A DNA stretch of 64,000 nt from Pedobacter roseus (GTDB lineage Bacteria; Bacteroidota; Bacteroidia; Sphingobacteriales; Sphingobacteriaceae). The DNA lies in NCBI RefSeq assembly GCF_014395225.1, contig NZ_CP060723.1:496001-560000 (forward strand), in the 5' to 3' direction. Each line of letters begins with the position of its first letter. Within the stretch, counting starts at the first letter, position 1. The notes beneath the pieces are model-generated. The model was not told where the DNA came from. It saw only the letters and a program-made list of their open reading frames with translations, and ran no database searches. Below, piece after piece: positions 1 to 8,319 of the stretch. Both the position numbers and the translations under genes were made by a program.

Positions 1-19
1 GGTTAAGATGATTATTAAG

Positions 20-48
20 AAAGGACAAGCTTTAAGCTTGTCCTTTTT
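20..48 (+). terminator. Rho-independent terminator
   Basis: An 11-bp perfect stem (20-30 paired with 36-46) with a 5-base loop is followed by a short T run. It probably ends a plus-strand gene lying left of the window. Confidence 0.75.
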
Positions 49-77
49 GCTAACCGGAATTTAGGTGTAATCAGTCT

Positions 78-333
78 ATGAAAAAATTGATTATATCTAA
101 AAAATCCAATTCCTATGAGCAATCTAGAGGTATTTTAATGGATTTTGAAATCGAGTATCATACAAAATGCAATGTATACCCATATAAGAGTGTATATTTC
201 GGAGAAACTTCAGCGAAATCTCCATTCTGGTTCCCCTAAATCAATTAAAGAAGATAAAAAGAAGGCTGAAGATAAAAGCGGTAGCTCAGAGACCAAAGCA
301 GATTTTGAGAGTCCTGTAGATGATCCTGCTTAA
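78..333 (+). pseudogene. Small ORF broken by a +1 frameshift, function unknown
   Basis: An ATG at 78 opens a 53-codon frame that runs to a TAA at 237-239. Skipping one base at the CCCCTAAA stretch (234-240) joins it to an open frame that continues to 333 with a charged, coding-like tail rich in Lys, Glu, Asp and Ser. The joined product would be about 84 aa. I do not recognise the family. The break could be a real mutation, a sequencing error in the C run, or a +1 slip at a stop codon. Intact alternatives are the 53-aa peptide alone or a TTG-started 62-aa ORF at 145-333. Confidence 0.35.
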
Positions 334-503
334 TCAATTTAATGGTGGTGATCTACCTTGGAGGTTTGATCCTGGAGGTTTACTAAGTAGGTTTTAGCCT
401 TTGAGTATTTTTAACACAATTTTATTTCATTTAGGAGTACCAATTTTTTTAAGGTATAAAACAAAATACTGGCAGATGGGATTGTTAGGGAAATATAATT
501 ATT

Positions 504-731
504 ATGAGCACAATTAATACAATGTCAAAAGACCTCGAGAAATTCATTGAGAAGTTTGAGCCTAACAAGTTCAAGGTGATGCCTACCGGGATTGAAGTTA
601 GGGGAGTGGGCAATATCCACGCTGCTATTGAAACAGCAAAGGGAATTATCCAGAAACTTAAGCTTAATCTACGGGTTTCACATAATGCCGATATGGTAAA
701 CTATGGTGCATTTGAGGTCTGTACGGTTTAG
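504..731 (+). CDS. Hypothetical protein, 75 aa
   Basis: A short protein of mixed charge with an alpha/beta-looking pattern and no signal peptide or membrane segment. The start at 504 gives MSTINTMSK; a second ATG at 525 is possible. No close neighbour shares its strand, and I recognise no domain. Base composition is like that of surrounding genes, so it is probably real. Confidence 0.5.
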   Translation: MSTINTMSKDLEKFIEKFEPNKFKVMPTGIEVRGVGNIHAAIETAKGIIQKLKLNLRVSHNADMVNYGAFEVCTV

Positions 732-900
732 GTTTAAGCAAGGTTGCCCTATGGGTTTTATTTACCAAATATAAATGGAATGATCTAATAATTGTTTGCA
801 ATGAAACTGTTCCCATCAATGTTATAAGATCTTTTTAGAGCATTTCGCTTGATGTCTGTATACTTCCAAAGGAATGACATGCTTTTTCTGAATGACTATG

Positions 901-945
901 TGGGCGGATCGAAAGGGAATCGAACCTTCGTGGAATGGTGATTTG
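901..945 (-). other. tRNA 3'-end-like fragment (possible attachment-site scar) in a gene-free stretch
   Basis: On the minus strand this reads like the end of a tRNA: a T-loop-like GGTTCGATTCC, then an acceptor-like run ending in CCA. No matching D arm, anticodon arm or 5' acceptor strand is present, and the T stem is imperfect. Such 3'-end pieces are often left at attachment sites of integrative elements. The rest of 732-1355 shows no gene I can support. Confidence 0.3.
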
Positions 946-1355
946 ACCTAGCATGTTGAAATCTGCGCATTTTTTTTTGATAACAAAATCTCACCTCTGT
1001 TTTACGGACATGTTCGTTAATTTTGGTTAGTTCAGTTAGAGCCTTCCTGACATGTATCCATTGCGTACCGTGCGAATCCTTCTTGCCAGTGCCTTTTTCG
1101 TCCATCGGTGCTTAATTGATGCAATATTCAGTTGCTTAAGCGTAAATAATTTTCAAAAACTCCAAGCATGTCCAAAGGTAACAAACAAAAAAATAGCAAT
1201 GCAGTTGAATACTGGTGCATTGGTGGATAAACTGTAACCATTTGACCTCATCTCGCAAAAGTTCAGACTTGCATTAAATCATTAATTATCTTGTTATTAC
1301 GGATTCGGCGACACAGGATCAGTGAGATTGGTTTTTACACATTATCGCGTGTAGC

Positions 1356-2087
1356 TTATCTGATACCAGGACCAGGTAAACGGCTGCGCAAAAATTCGTC
1401 AAATTTATTCTTATAACTTCTGCTTACCGTAAATTTTTTTCCGTTATTCATTAAGATTTGATATCCATCAACCTGCTTGACGTGGTTAAAGGATATCATT
1501 TCAGACCTGTTAATTCTCAAAAATTCAGTCCTATCCCGGATAGCTTCTTCTACATGCTTCAAGGTATGATAGCTTATGTGTTCTTCATCAGTTAAGAAAA
1601 CCTGTATATAGTTGGACATTGATTTAATGTATAGGATCTTAGCGAGCGGTATGCTGAGATATTTATGTTTTGCGCCTCCCTTCACCAGTAAAAAGTTATC
1701 TGGATTTTTAGTGGATGCTTCATTTGACTTTGTTTCCAGGAGACGCTGAACCTGTTGAATAAATTTAACTTCGCTTACCGGTTTAAGTAAATAACCATCT
1801 ACTCCGATCTCAAAACTTTCCGCTCCGTATTCCACATGTCCTGTAACGAATACCAAAAAATCGCAGTAAGGCCTAAGCAGTTTTGCGGCTTCAATGCCAT
1901 TGATCTGCGGCATTTCAATATCTAAAAAGACGATATCAACATGTTTTTGATTATGTGAATAGGTTAAGGCATCATAAGCATTATCAAAACTTTTTTCATG
2001 GATGATTCCCGGCGTCAATGATACAAGTTCCTCGATTTGGTTTAGTATATATTGTTCATCATCGATGATTACGCATTTTAGTTCCAT
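1356..2087 (-). CDS. LytTR-family response regulator
   Basis: A 243-aa DNA-binding response regulator. Residues 1-120 form a receiver domain with the acidic pair DD at 9-10, phosphoacceptor Asp56 in FLDIEMP and a conserved Lys in the KPVSE motif. Residues 140-240 are a LytTR domain with the typical IKSMSNYIQVFL and HYxLKHVE stretches. These proteins are normally phosphorylated by a LytS-type kinase and bind imperfect repeats upstream of target genes. No kinase lies beside it, so it is an orphan here. It differs clearly from the second LytTR regulator at 41474-42211, which is paired with a kinase. Confidence 0.92.
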   Translation of the reverse strand: MELKCVIIDDEQYILNQIEELVSLTPGIIHEKSFDNAYDALTYSHNQKHVDIVFLDIEMPQINGIEAAKLLRPYCDFLVFVTGHVEYGAESFEIGVDGYLLKPVSEVKFIQQVQRLLETKSNEASTKNPDNFLLVKGGAKHKYLSIPLAKILYIKSMSNYIQVFLTDEEHISYHTLKHVEEAIRDRTEFLRINRSEMISFNHVKQVDGYQILMNNGKKFTVSRSYKNKFDEFLRSRLPGPGIR

Positions 2088-2605
2088 GTCAAAATTGTTT
2101 CGGCTGAGTATATGGCTAAAATAATAATTGTATTTTTAATTAGCAATACGTAGCTGTTTTAGAAGTCTTTCGCATAGCGGTACAAGTAGTTCACATAAAA
2201 AAGTGGTCGTTCACATAAAAATGTTGCACGAATTTTAATAATTCAAGATTTTACGATTGAAATAATGGTTTAATTTTTAACTCGTCATTTCAACTTTTTA
2301 GTGTTTACCAAGCTGTCGGAAGCCTATGGTATCAGAAGGGGGAGGGATTTTTAACCTCCTTCTTTGAAATATTAGCGATGAATGCTCAACTGAAAGTCGA
2401 TGCTTGGGCCTTTTACATAACCTTTTTGATTTTTGGATCATCTTGTTGAGCTAAATTTTCAGCAGCGCGTTAAACTTATGTTTAGGGCTTTAAAATTTTT
2501 GCGATTCCAATAGCGTCCGTAACCGTAGGAACCACTTTCATCGAAATATACAGACAGATAAAAACTATTGCCTCAGAAACAGGGTTCTCTCTAGTATATA
2601 CCTAA
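2088..2605. other. Intergenic region, no gene seen
   Basis: This 518-base stretch lies between the divergent LytTR regulator and SDR gene. It is AT-rich near the regulator. I see no convincing ORF, RNA gene, consensus promoter or terminator in it. Confidence 0.4.
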
Positions 2606-3625
2606 ATGACCATGGAAAACGAGAATAACAACAAAATCGGGCGGAGAACAGCTCTGGGCGGAATCGGTGTGGGGATCGCGGCGGTGGCGGCAGCGCCTTT
2701 GTTCAATGCTTCGGGAAATACAGCGGGTGGATCTGTTAACTCAGCTCCCCTGGAAGATCCCAAAATGAAATTTCCACGTCCACCTTTTAAGGAGCAGAAA
2801 CAGCCTTGGCCGGGATTGGCGAGCAAAATGGACCCAAAACCGGATCACGGTGAACAAAGTTATAAAGGATCGGGAAGATTGACCGGAAGAAAGGCGCTGA
2901 TCACTGGAGGTGATTCAGGGATGGGCCGTGCTGCGGCAATAGCCTATGCCAGGGAAGGAGCCGATGTAGCTATTAATTATCTGCCTGAGGAAGAAGCGGA
3001 TGCAAGAGAAGTGGTTGAACTGATCAAAAAAGCGGGTAGAAAGGCAGTTGCAATACCTGGCGACCTGCGCAATGAAGAATTCTGTAAAAAACTTATTGAT
3101 GATGCGGTAAAACAGTTAGGAGGATTGGATATATTGGTCAGCAATGCGGCAAGGCAGCAAACGCATGAATCCATACTTGATATCAGCACAGAAGAATTTG
3201 ACTGGACAATGAAAACCAATATTTATGCACCGTTTTGGTTGATAAAAGCAGCTCTTCCGCATTTAAAACCAGGTTCATCAATTATCGGTACAACCTCTGA
3301 GCAGGCAAATGATCCCTCGGCTGAATTATATGATTACGCCCAGACCAAAGCCGCAACCACTAGCTTCGTGCGTTCACTGGCAAAACAACTAGCCCCAAAA
3401 GGAATTCGCGTGAACGGTGTAGCGCCGGGACCGATCTGGACAGCATTACAGGTAAGTGGTGGAGCTACAATGGAAAAGTTGAAATCATTTGGAAGTGCAA
3501 CGCCGCTTGGCAGACCGGGACAGCCTGCTGAACTTGGATCCATATATGTTCAGCTCGCCGCAAACGATGCCAGTTACTCAACCGGTCAGGTATATGGCGC
3601 GATGGGCGGTGGAGGGCAACCCTAA
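2606..3625 (+). CDS. SDR-family oxidoreductase with Tat-like leader
   Basis: A 339-aa short-chain dehydrogenase. The Rossmann glycine motif GGDSGMGR is at about 101-108, followed by a D-x-R after beta 3, the NAA-type motif (SNAARQQ), the catalytic Ser in GTTSEQ, and YxxxK in YDYAQTK near 240. Between the start and the Rossmann fold are about 90 extra residues. They begin with a charged N-terminus, GRRTALGGIG and an Ala/Val-rich hydrophobic run, which resembles a twin-arginine signal, then a Pro-rich linker ending in an SDR-typical segment. Export of a cofactor-loaded SDR by Tat would be sensible but is inferred. ATG 2612 is an alternative start. A terminator follows. Confidence 0.88.
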   Translation: MTMENENNNKIGRRTALGGIGVGIAAVAAAPLFNASGNTAGGSVNSAPLEDPKMKFPRPPFKEQKQPWPGLASKMDPKPDHGEQSYKGSGRLTGRKALITGGDSGMGRAAAIAYAREGADVAINYLPEEEADAREVVELIKKAGRKAVAIPGDLRNEEFCKKLIDDAVKQLGGLDILVSNAARQQTHESILDISTEEFDWTMKTNIYAPFWLIKAALPHLKPGSSIIGTTSEQANDPSAELYDYAQTKAATTSFVRSLAKQLAPKGIRVNGVAPGPIWTALQVSGGATMEKLKSFGSATPLGRPGQPAELGSIYVQLAANDASYSTGQVYGAMGGGGQP

Positions 3626-3673
3626 AGGTTCAAAAAAATAAGTATGACCTTAGTTTGAATACTTAGTAATTTT

Positions 3674-3710
3674 AAGCTCAGCTGGATTTTTTTGGCTGAG
3701 CTTTTTATTT
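3674..3710 (+). terminator. Rho-independent terminator after the SDR gene
   Basis: A 9-bp perfect stem (3674-3682 with 3695-3703) with a T-rich loop is followed by TTTTATTT, 50 bases past the SDR stop codon. Confidence 0.8.
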
Positions 3711-3842
3711 AAAGGTCATGCTGGGCTTACCCGTCGCAAAAGGTATCTGCTACTCCTTTTCATCAAGGTTTGTCGCAATTACCTGTGTGGGTAGCTAAAC
3801 TTAGTATATGGTTTGCGAGAGGGGATGCGAGGTGGATAAATG

Positions 3843-3878
3843 AAAAACGGGAATCTATCAGAAGACAGGTTCCCGTTT
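3843..3878 (-). terminator. Possible terminator for the minus strand
   Basis: AAACGGGAA at 3845-3853 pairs with TTCCCGTTT at 3870-3878, with one internal mismatch beyond. Read on the minus strand the stem is followed by a T run, consistent with ending the decayed DUF1810 gene at 3925-4153. Confidence 0.4.
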
Positions 3879-3924
3879 AATCTAAATTAACGCTCTCATA
3901 TAAATAAGCGTAATTTTGTGCTAT

Positions 3925-4153
3925 TTATTGTGCATGATGAAAAAAAGTTTTAGCTGTGTCTATTACGGGCTCTTCTTCAACAGTCTGAGGACTGCTGCGG
4001 TGGCCGATGCGCGTGGGTTTAGTGGTATCTGAAAACCCCAAACCCTGCATCTGGGGATAGATATACCACCTCCAATGCGATTGTTTTTTGTCCCGGCTGA
4101 TTTCAAAAGGCAATCCTATAATCGCACTGCTAAGCGGCGATGAATTTTTCCAT
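3925..4153 (-). pseudogene. DUF1810-family pseudogene
   Basis: The intact part carries KKQSHWRWYIYPQMQGLGFS, which matches the conserved N-terminal block of DUF1810 proteins (K-S-H-W-x-W-x-x-P-Q-x-x-G-L-G). Upstream the same protein can be followed from an ATG at 4153 (MEKFIAA) through an in-frame stop and a +1 shift. After the GLGFS block the sequence diverges and ends early, far short of the usual 140 aa. I therefore read it as a decayed remnant with at least three lesions. Confidence 0.6.
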
Positions 4154-4397
4154 TCGGGAAATGCCTTGTTGATTGATTAGAGTTTCCTTAACAAATGTTA
4201 TAAACAGGCATTTACCTAACCACTTCCAGTGTAAATGGTATTACAGATCCGACAAAATAATGACGGTACGAAATACCCGGAAGATTCAAAACCAGGTTTC
4301 TTACTGATTGTCCTGAATCGAAAACCCGTCAAACCAAACTTACTAACAACTATCCAATCTCCTCAAAACCAAATACAAAAAAAGCTGTTCTATCAAT

Positions 4398-4862
4398 ATG
4401 GAGCCTACCGCAAACCTGGATATGGAAAGATATATTTTTGATATAGCAACCGATGATGGAATCAGACAAGCCATTGTTGAAAGTCGTGGCGAATGTAATA
4501 GCATAAACCTTGGTGATAGTTTTCTTGGCACCACGTGGCAGGATCAGAATAGGGGCATGCAGTGGAAAACAGCAGATCAAGCCTTAGAGCAATACCTTTG
4601 GGATATTGCCGCTTCACTTTCCCAGGTGTTTTCGAGAAATGGATTTCCTACACTGCTCAAAGGTGCTTACCCAGATATTGTACAGACTGTATGGAAATCC
4701 AGCGAAACACTGGAAGTCACCCTCAATCCAAATACCTGTCTGGAAGTGTTTTCCACCTTTCTAAAAGACGAAGTTTTGAACCTGGTCGACTTTGAAGAGC
4801 ATCTGGATCTGATCGTCAAAAATAAAGATGATGAATATTTTAAAATCATCGGAGTAAACTAA
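4398..4862 (+). CDS. Hypothetical protein, 154 aa
   Basis: A soluble-looking acidic protein with no signal peptide or membrane helix and no domain I recognise. ATG 4422 is an alternative start. It lies 27 bases upstream of the DUF3606 gene, which has a good AGAAAGGAG ribosome site, and is followed by the DNA glycosylase gene, so the three may be one transcript. A different frame (4235-4441) overlaps its start but is shorter and less coding-like. Confidence 0.6.
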   Translation: MEPTANLDMERYIFDIATDDGIRQAIVESRGECNSINLGDSFLGTTWQDQNRGMQWKTADQALEQYLWDIAASLSQVFSRNGFPTLLKGAYPDIVQTVWKSSETLEVTLNPNTCLEVFSTFLKDEVLNLVDFEEHLDLIVKNKDDEYFKIIGVN

Positions 4863-4889
4863 ATCAATTATCACAGAAAGGAGCTTATT

Positions 4890-5267
4890 ATGCCATGGTA
4901 TAACGGTGATTACCCGCCATCCTATAAAAACCAGCCCGAATACTTAAAAGAAAAAGCTGTAGAGATAGCCAACGCCCTGCTCGAAGAGGGAGTAGAAGAA
5001 GGAATCGCTATCGAAACAGGCCTCAAATGCGCCAGACAGTTTTTCGAAGATAACGCTGATCAGGATAACTTGCAAGAAATCGAAAGCGACAGCGATGGCA
5101 TTGAACCCGCAGAATTCGGCATAAACGATGGAATCATCAACACAGAAGACCCTGAACAGTTAAAATACTGGGCAGAACAGTTTCAGGTCAGTCCCGATAC
5201 GCTAAAAGGAGCAGCCGCTATCCGGGGTGATCGCATTTCAGAAATCAAAAAATACCTGCAAACCTGA
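4890..5267 (+). CDS. DUF3606-domain protein
   Basis: A 125-aa acidic protein. The N-terminus (PWYNGDYPPSYKNQP, then AVEIANALLEEG) is a motif seen in small Bacteroidota proteins expected to respond to stress. The C-terminal 50 residues match DUF3606 (QLKYWAEQFQVS followed by a G-A-x-R-G-D-R-ending helix). The function of the family is unknown. The ribosome site AGAAAGGAG sits just upstream. The stop codon is 4 bases before the start of the glycosylase gene, suggesting translational coupling. Confidence 0.8.
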   Translation: MPWYNGDYPPSYKNQPEYLKEKAVEIANALLEEGVEEGIAIETGLKCARQFFEDNADQDNLQEIESDSDGIEPAEFGINDGIINTEDPEQLKYWAEQFQVSPDTLKGAAAIRGDRISEIKKYLQT

Positions 5268-5271
5268 TCCT

Positions 5272-6042
5272 ATGGCAGAGCTTCCAGATTTAGAAGTGTT
5301 TTCCAGAATCCTCAGCCGCAGGTTCGCAGGTAAATTGCTGGAAAAAGTTGAGGTAAAGGTTTCAAACAAACTCAACGTTACGGCAGCCAGGCTTAAATCG
5401 TCTCTTGAAACCCGTAAACTAAAAATAGTGAAGCGTTCAGGTAAAACCCTGCAGTTCCACTTTGAAGGGGAAAGGGTGCTAGGGCTTCACCTCATGCTCC
5501 GCGGAGAGTTAGTGAGCCTGGCGGATAATCCCCCGAAATATCCAATCCTGATATTCCATTTCAAAGGCGGCGAAGGTTTTGCTGTAACCGATATGCAGAA
5601 ACAGGCCACGCCCACCCTGTATCCACCGCCCAGTCTGGTAAATGATGCTTTAGATCTGGATTTAAATACTTTTAAAAAATTGCTTGATGGCAAAAAGACC
5701 CTGATTAAAAGCTTGCTCATGGATCAGAAAAAAGTCCGCGGGATCGGCAATTCTTATGGTGATGAAATCCTCTACCATGCGGGAATTTCCCCTTTTTCCA
5801 TCTCGGGTAAAATACCTGAAGAACATATCAAACAGCTCCATAAAAGCATTCAACATGTTTTGAAAACAGCCATAAAAAAGATCGAAAAAGAAAACGGCGA
5901 TGAACTGGTAGGCGAACTTAGGGATTTTATGCTGATTCATAGCTTCAAACTAAAGCAGGCCCCAAATGGGAAGGAAATCCTTTCGGATAAAATAGGAGGT
6001 AGAACCACCTACTATACCCAAAGCCAGGAACTGTTTCATTAA
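5272..6042 (+). CDS. Fpg/Nei-family DNA glycosylase-like protein lacking Pro2
   Basis: A 256-aa relative of the formamidopyrimidine-DNA glycosylase / endonuclease VIII family that excises oxidised bases. Visible family marks are the N-terminal AELPDLEVF, the GLHLMLRGEL block, the helix-two-turn-helix region RGIGNSYGDEILYHAGISPF and a C-terminal GGRTTYYTQSQ segment instead of a four-Cys zinc finger, as in the zincless Bacteroidota subgroup. The first residues are Met-Ala-Glu, so the catalytic N-terminal proline of the family is replaced by alanine. The start is fixed by the family alignment; a longer upstream frame is not plausible. It may be inactive, use another nucleophile, or act only in damage binding. 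Confidence 0.85.
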   Translation: MAELPDLEVFSRILSRRFAGKLLEKVEVKVSNKLNVTAARLKSSLETRKLKIVKRSGKTLQFHFEGERVLGLHLMLRGELVSLADNPPKYPILIFHFKGGEGFAVTDMQKQATPTLYPPPSLVNDALDLDLNTFKKLLDGKKTLIKSLLMDQKKVRGIGNSYGDEILYHAGISPFSISGKIPEEHIKQLHKSIQHVLKTAIKKIEKENGDELVGELRDFMLIHSFKLKQAPNGKEILSDKIGGRTTYYTQSQELFH

Positions 6043-6099
6043 ACCGCCCAGCCCAAAACCATTGCCAAAAAAATATGTTCTTATAATAAAGAAGATGTC

Positions 6100-6282
6100 A
6101 TGGAAGAAAACAATGATCCAAAGAACCAGGAAAAAGAAAACGGCAATGGCCAGTCGCAGACTAGCCCCAACGAGGAAAAAGACGTTGATGATAATGAAGT
6201 GCAACGCGGCTTAACGGGGGAATCCGATGATGAAGAAGACGTGGGCGGCGACCTCGCTGGAAATGCAGGAGGTAATTCCTAA
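6100..6282 (+). CDS. Small acidic hypothetical protein, 60 aa
   Basis: A highly hydrophilic protein dominated by Glu, Asp, Asn, Gly and Gln, probably disordered. It has a good ATG start (GATGTCATGG context), lies 58 bases after the glycosylase gene and is followed by a strong terminator, so it is likely the last gene of that transcript. Function unknown. Confidence 0.6.
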   Translation: MEENNDPKNQEKENGNGQSQTSPNEEKDVDDNEVQRGLTGESDDEEDVGGDLAGNAGGNS

Positions 6283-6351
6283 AATCAAAAAGACTGTAAA
6301 GATTATGCCGATTGAAAGAATCACCAATTTAAATACTCGTCAAAGATATCG

Positions 6352-6381
6352 AACCGGATTGCCAGGCAATCCGGTTTTTTA
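6352..6381 (+). terminator. Rho-independent terminator
   Basis: A 10-bp GC-rich perfect stem (6352-6361 with 6367-6376), loop CCAGG and six T bases close the 4.4-6.3 kb transcript. Confidence 0.85.
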
Positions 6382-6575
6382 TTGACGTATAAAATAACAA
6401 TAGCGACTATTTTTCCAGAGCGATTGCAGGAGCTTCCGTTATAACTTTTTACATTGGATTGGGTAACCGGATCTCTAAGTGTCCTTTAAAGATTGGTGCA
6501 GCGGGGTTGGCTGCCAGGTTTTCTTCTGGATTCATGATGTCGTTTTTTTAGATTGATCTTCAGTGCCGGCAAATA

Positions 6576-6806
6576 CTAAAGTCTGTAGCGCAGTGCGACG
6601 TTTCTGGCTATTGACATCAGCAGGCCATGCCGGTCGCTGACCGTCCTCTCCACCGCATCCCATTCTCCGCGTGCATTGCGGGATAGGGTCAGTTCTTCGC
6701 CGTTTAAGCTGATCCTGATCTCATTGGTCTCTTTATTGATCATTTTGGTCAGGATCATGTAAGTATAGTCTTCACCTTCAAAGGTGATACGCATTGGTAA
6801 ACTCAT
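6576..6806 (-). CDS. Hypothetical protein, 76 aa
   Basis: A small soluble protein starting MSLPMRITFEGE. I chose ATG 6806 because the open frame upstream (to 6914) has poor coding character, while the sequence from MSLP on is a regular beta-rich pattern. The C-terminus SIARNVALRYRL is basic and helical. No domain recognised; nothing else shares its strand nearby. Confidence 0.55.
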   Translation of the reverse strand: MSLPMRITFEGEDYTYMILTKMINKETNEIRISLNGEELTLSRNARGEWDAVERTVSDRHGLLMSIARNVALRYRL

Positions 6807-7181
6807 TTTTTTAAAAATATTAAATTGGAAGGATATTGTAAAAACATCCTTTGCCCGCATGCAGATAAATTCATGCCCCGAACCTTTTATAAATATCGGG
6901 AATTTCTTGATCAATTACAGTTTTGCTTAATATATTTTAAATGGCCTGCCGTAGATTTTCCATCACTCTTGCCCGATCAAACAGTAATTATACTCATCCT
7001 GGTTCTTGACTTTTTAGGTTTCATGGTAGTGAACAGTCACAAAACTGCCCAATGTGTGCTCAAAATTGACATAATCAATGTGTTAATGATGAATTAAAAA
7101 CAATTTGGGCAAAATTTGCATTTCAATGGTGTCAGCAAGCAACAATCAGTTAATGCGTAAGGATATGAATCAAGAGATGGA
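6807..7181. other. Intergenic region, no gene seen
   Basis: Divergent upstream space of the 76-aa gene and the PAS pseudogene. It is AT-rich with no supported ORF, RNA or clear consensus promoter. Confidence 0.35.
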
Positions 7182-7680
7182 ATGGTCAAGTTAAAATCTC
7201 AGATGGTATTTGACCTGGAGTATTTTTTTGAGGTTGTGCCCGACCTTTTGTGCATCGCGGGATTTGATGGCTATTTTAAGAAAATCAACCCTGCAGTTTG
7301 CAAAGTACTTGGCTATTCTGAAATGGAATTATTTGCTGCGCCAATAAAAGATTTTATACATCCGGAGAACAGAGAGAGGACAGCTGAAAAGTGTACAGCA
7401 CTATTGAAGGGCCGCTTATTACTAAACTTTGAGAATAGATATTTGATGAAGGAAGGGGCAATTGTATGGCTGAGCTGCACGTCGGTGCCGATAAAAAAGG
7501 ACAGACTGGTCTTCGCATTTGCAAAGGACATCACCCTATCGCAAGCAGCTCGAGGAGTATGAACGGATATCTTCAATTCTTGGGATGATCAACGATGACC
7601 ATCATTCAAGGTTTAGACAGCCAAAGTCGCCCACCAACTTCAGAATTAAATATCCCAGTCAGGCCAGGTTCCGCAGTTGA
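7182..7680 (+). pseudogene. PAS-domain protein, frameshifted
   Basis: Residues 10-120 are a clear PAS sensor domain (FFEVVPDLLCIAGFDG, then a VCKVLGYSEMEL helix and the closing FAFAKDITL strand). The frame ends at 7562. From about 7540 a second, +1 shifted frame continues with the coiled-coil-like linker expected after PAS (RKQLEEYERISSILG) and runs 45 codons to a stop at 7678. A single lost base near 7540 explains both. Even repaired it is a short PAS protein without kinase or DNA-binding domain. Confidence 0.6.
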
Positions 7681-7778
7681 CTGCACAAAACAATTTATTT
7701 GACCCATCTTACCAATTTTTAACTGAAAGTAATTTTTTTTCGACTATGGTATGCCGAATCATTAATTACAAACAATAA

Positions 7779-7804
7779 AAAAGAGCTGCATTCGCAGCTC
7801 TTTT
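7779..7804. terminator. Bidirectional terminator
   Basis: A GAGCTGC/GCAGCTC stem with a 4-base loop is flanked by A and T runs, so it could act on both strands. It lies between the PAS pseudogene and the decayed DUF433 fragment. Confidence 0.75.
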
Positions 7805-7826
7805 CGTAAGTAACAGGATTAATGCT

Positions 7827-8039
7827 TTATGATAATCTGCTTTCGTGTTTTATCTTTACCCTGAAGAGTAAATTGCCCCCACCTGCTCGGAAATAAAACT
7901 GTTGTAAAGTTTTGGTGACCTGTATGTTAGCATATTGGCGATAAGGGGTCAATAGATTTGGTATGTCTACCGTAAAACGGTATGCCATTATTGTTGGTTT
8001 ACCTCCCATAAGGCCAGGGATTATAGTGATCCGAACCAA
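7827..8039 (-). pseudogene. DUF433-like fragment
   Basis: The N-terminus RITIIPGLMGGKPTIMAYRF matches the start of DUF433, an antitoxin-like winged-helix family often paired with DUF5615 PIN-like proteins. After TVDIPNLL the similarity fades, and no PIN partner follows. I read it as a remnant of a toxin-antitoxin pair. Confidence 0.4.
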
Positions 8040-8180
8040 GAGTTCTTAGTACATTGCGATCGCTATATAGCAAATAGTCCCTCATCAGGAGATGATGGGT
8101 TAGGCTGTTCACTGACGCCAATAATGCATCAGGTCTGTTTCCAATTTTGATCAAATCCCTATCTACTCGATATGCAACCA

Positions 8181-8261
8181 TTGAAGACTATTAAGCGTCA
8201 AATATATGGAAGAGCAAGCTTCGATTTACTCAGGAAAAGATTAGTATTAACACCGGATTGA
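8181..8261 (+). mobile_element. ISL3-type transposase C-terminal remnant (short)
   Basis: 27 codons reading LKTIKRQIYGRASFDLLRKR and a stop. This is the hallmark C-terminus of ISL3-family transposases (LK-x-IKR-x-x-YG-R-A). It is followed by a GGGGAAGAACC end-like stretch also found after the second copy at 12053-12368. No upstream transposase sequence is left. Confidence 0.65.
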
Positions 8262-8319
8262 CGACCAAAATTGGGGAAGAACCAGTTTAGTTGAAATATA
8301 CACCTAAAGCTCCGTCTAA

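Noticed and set aside
901..985. A complete tRNA on the minus strand
   Set aside because: No anticodon arm, D arm or matching 5' acceptor strand could be found; only the 3' end is tRNA-like.
896..1105. Minus-strand ORF of 69 aa across the tRNA-like fragment
   Set aside because: No ribosome site or protein-like pattern, and it overlaps the tRNA-end-like piece.
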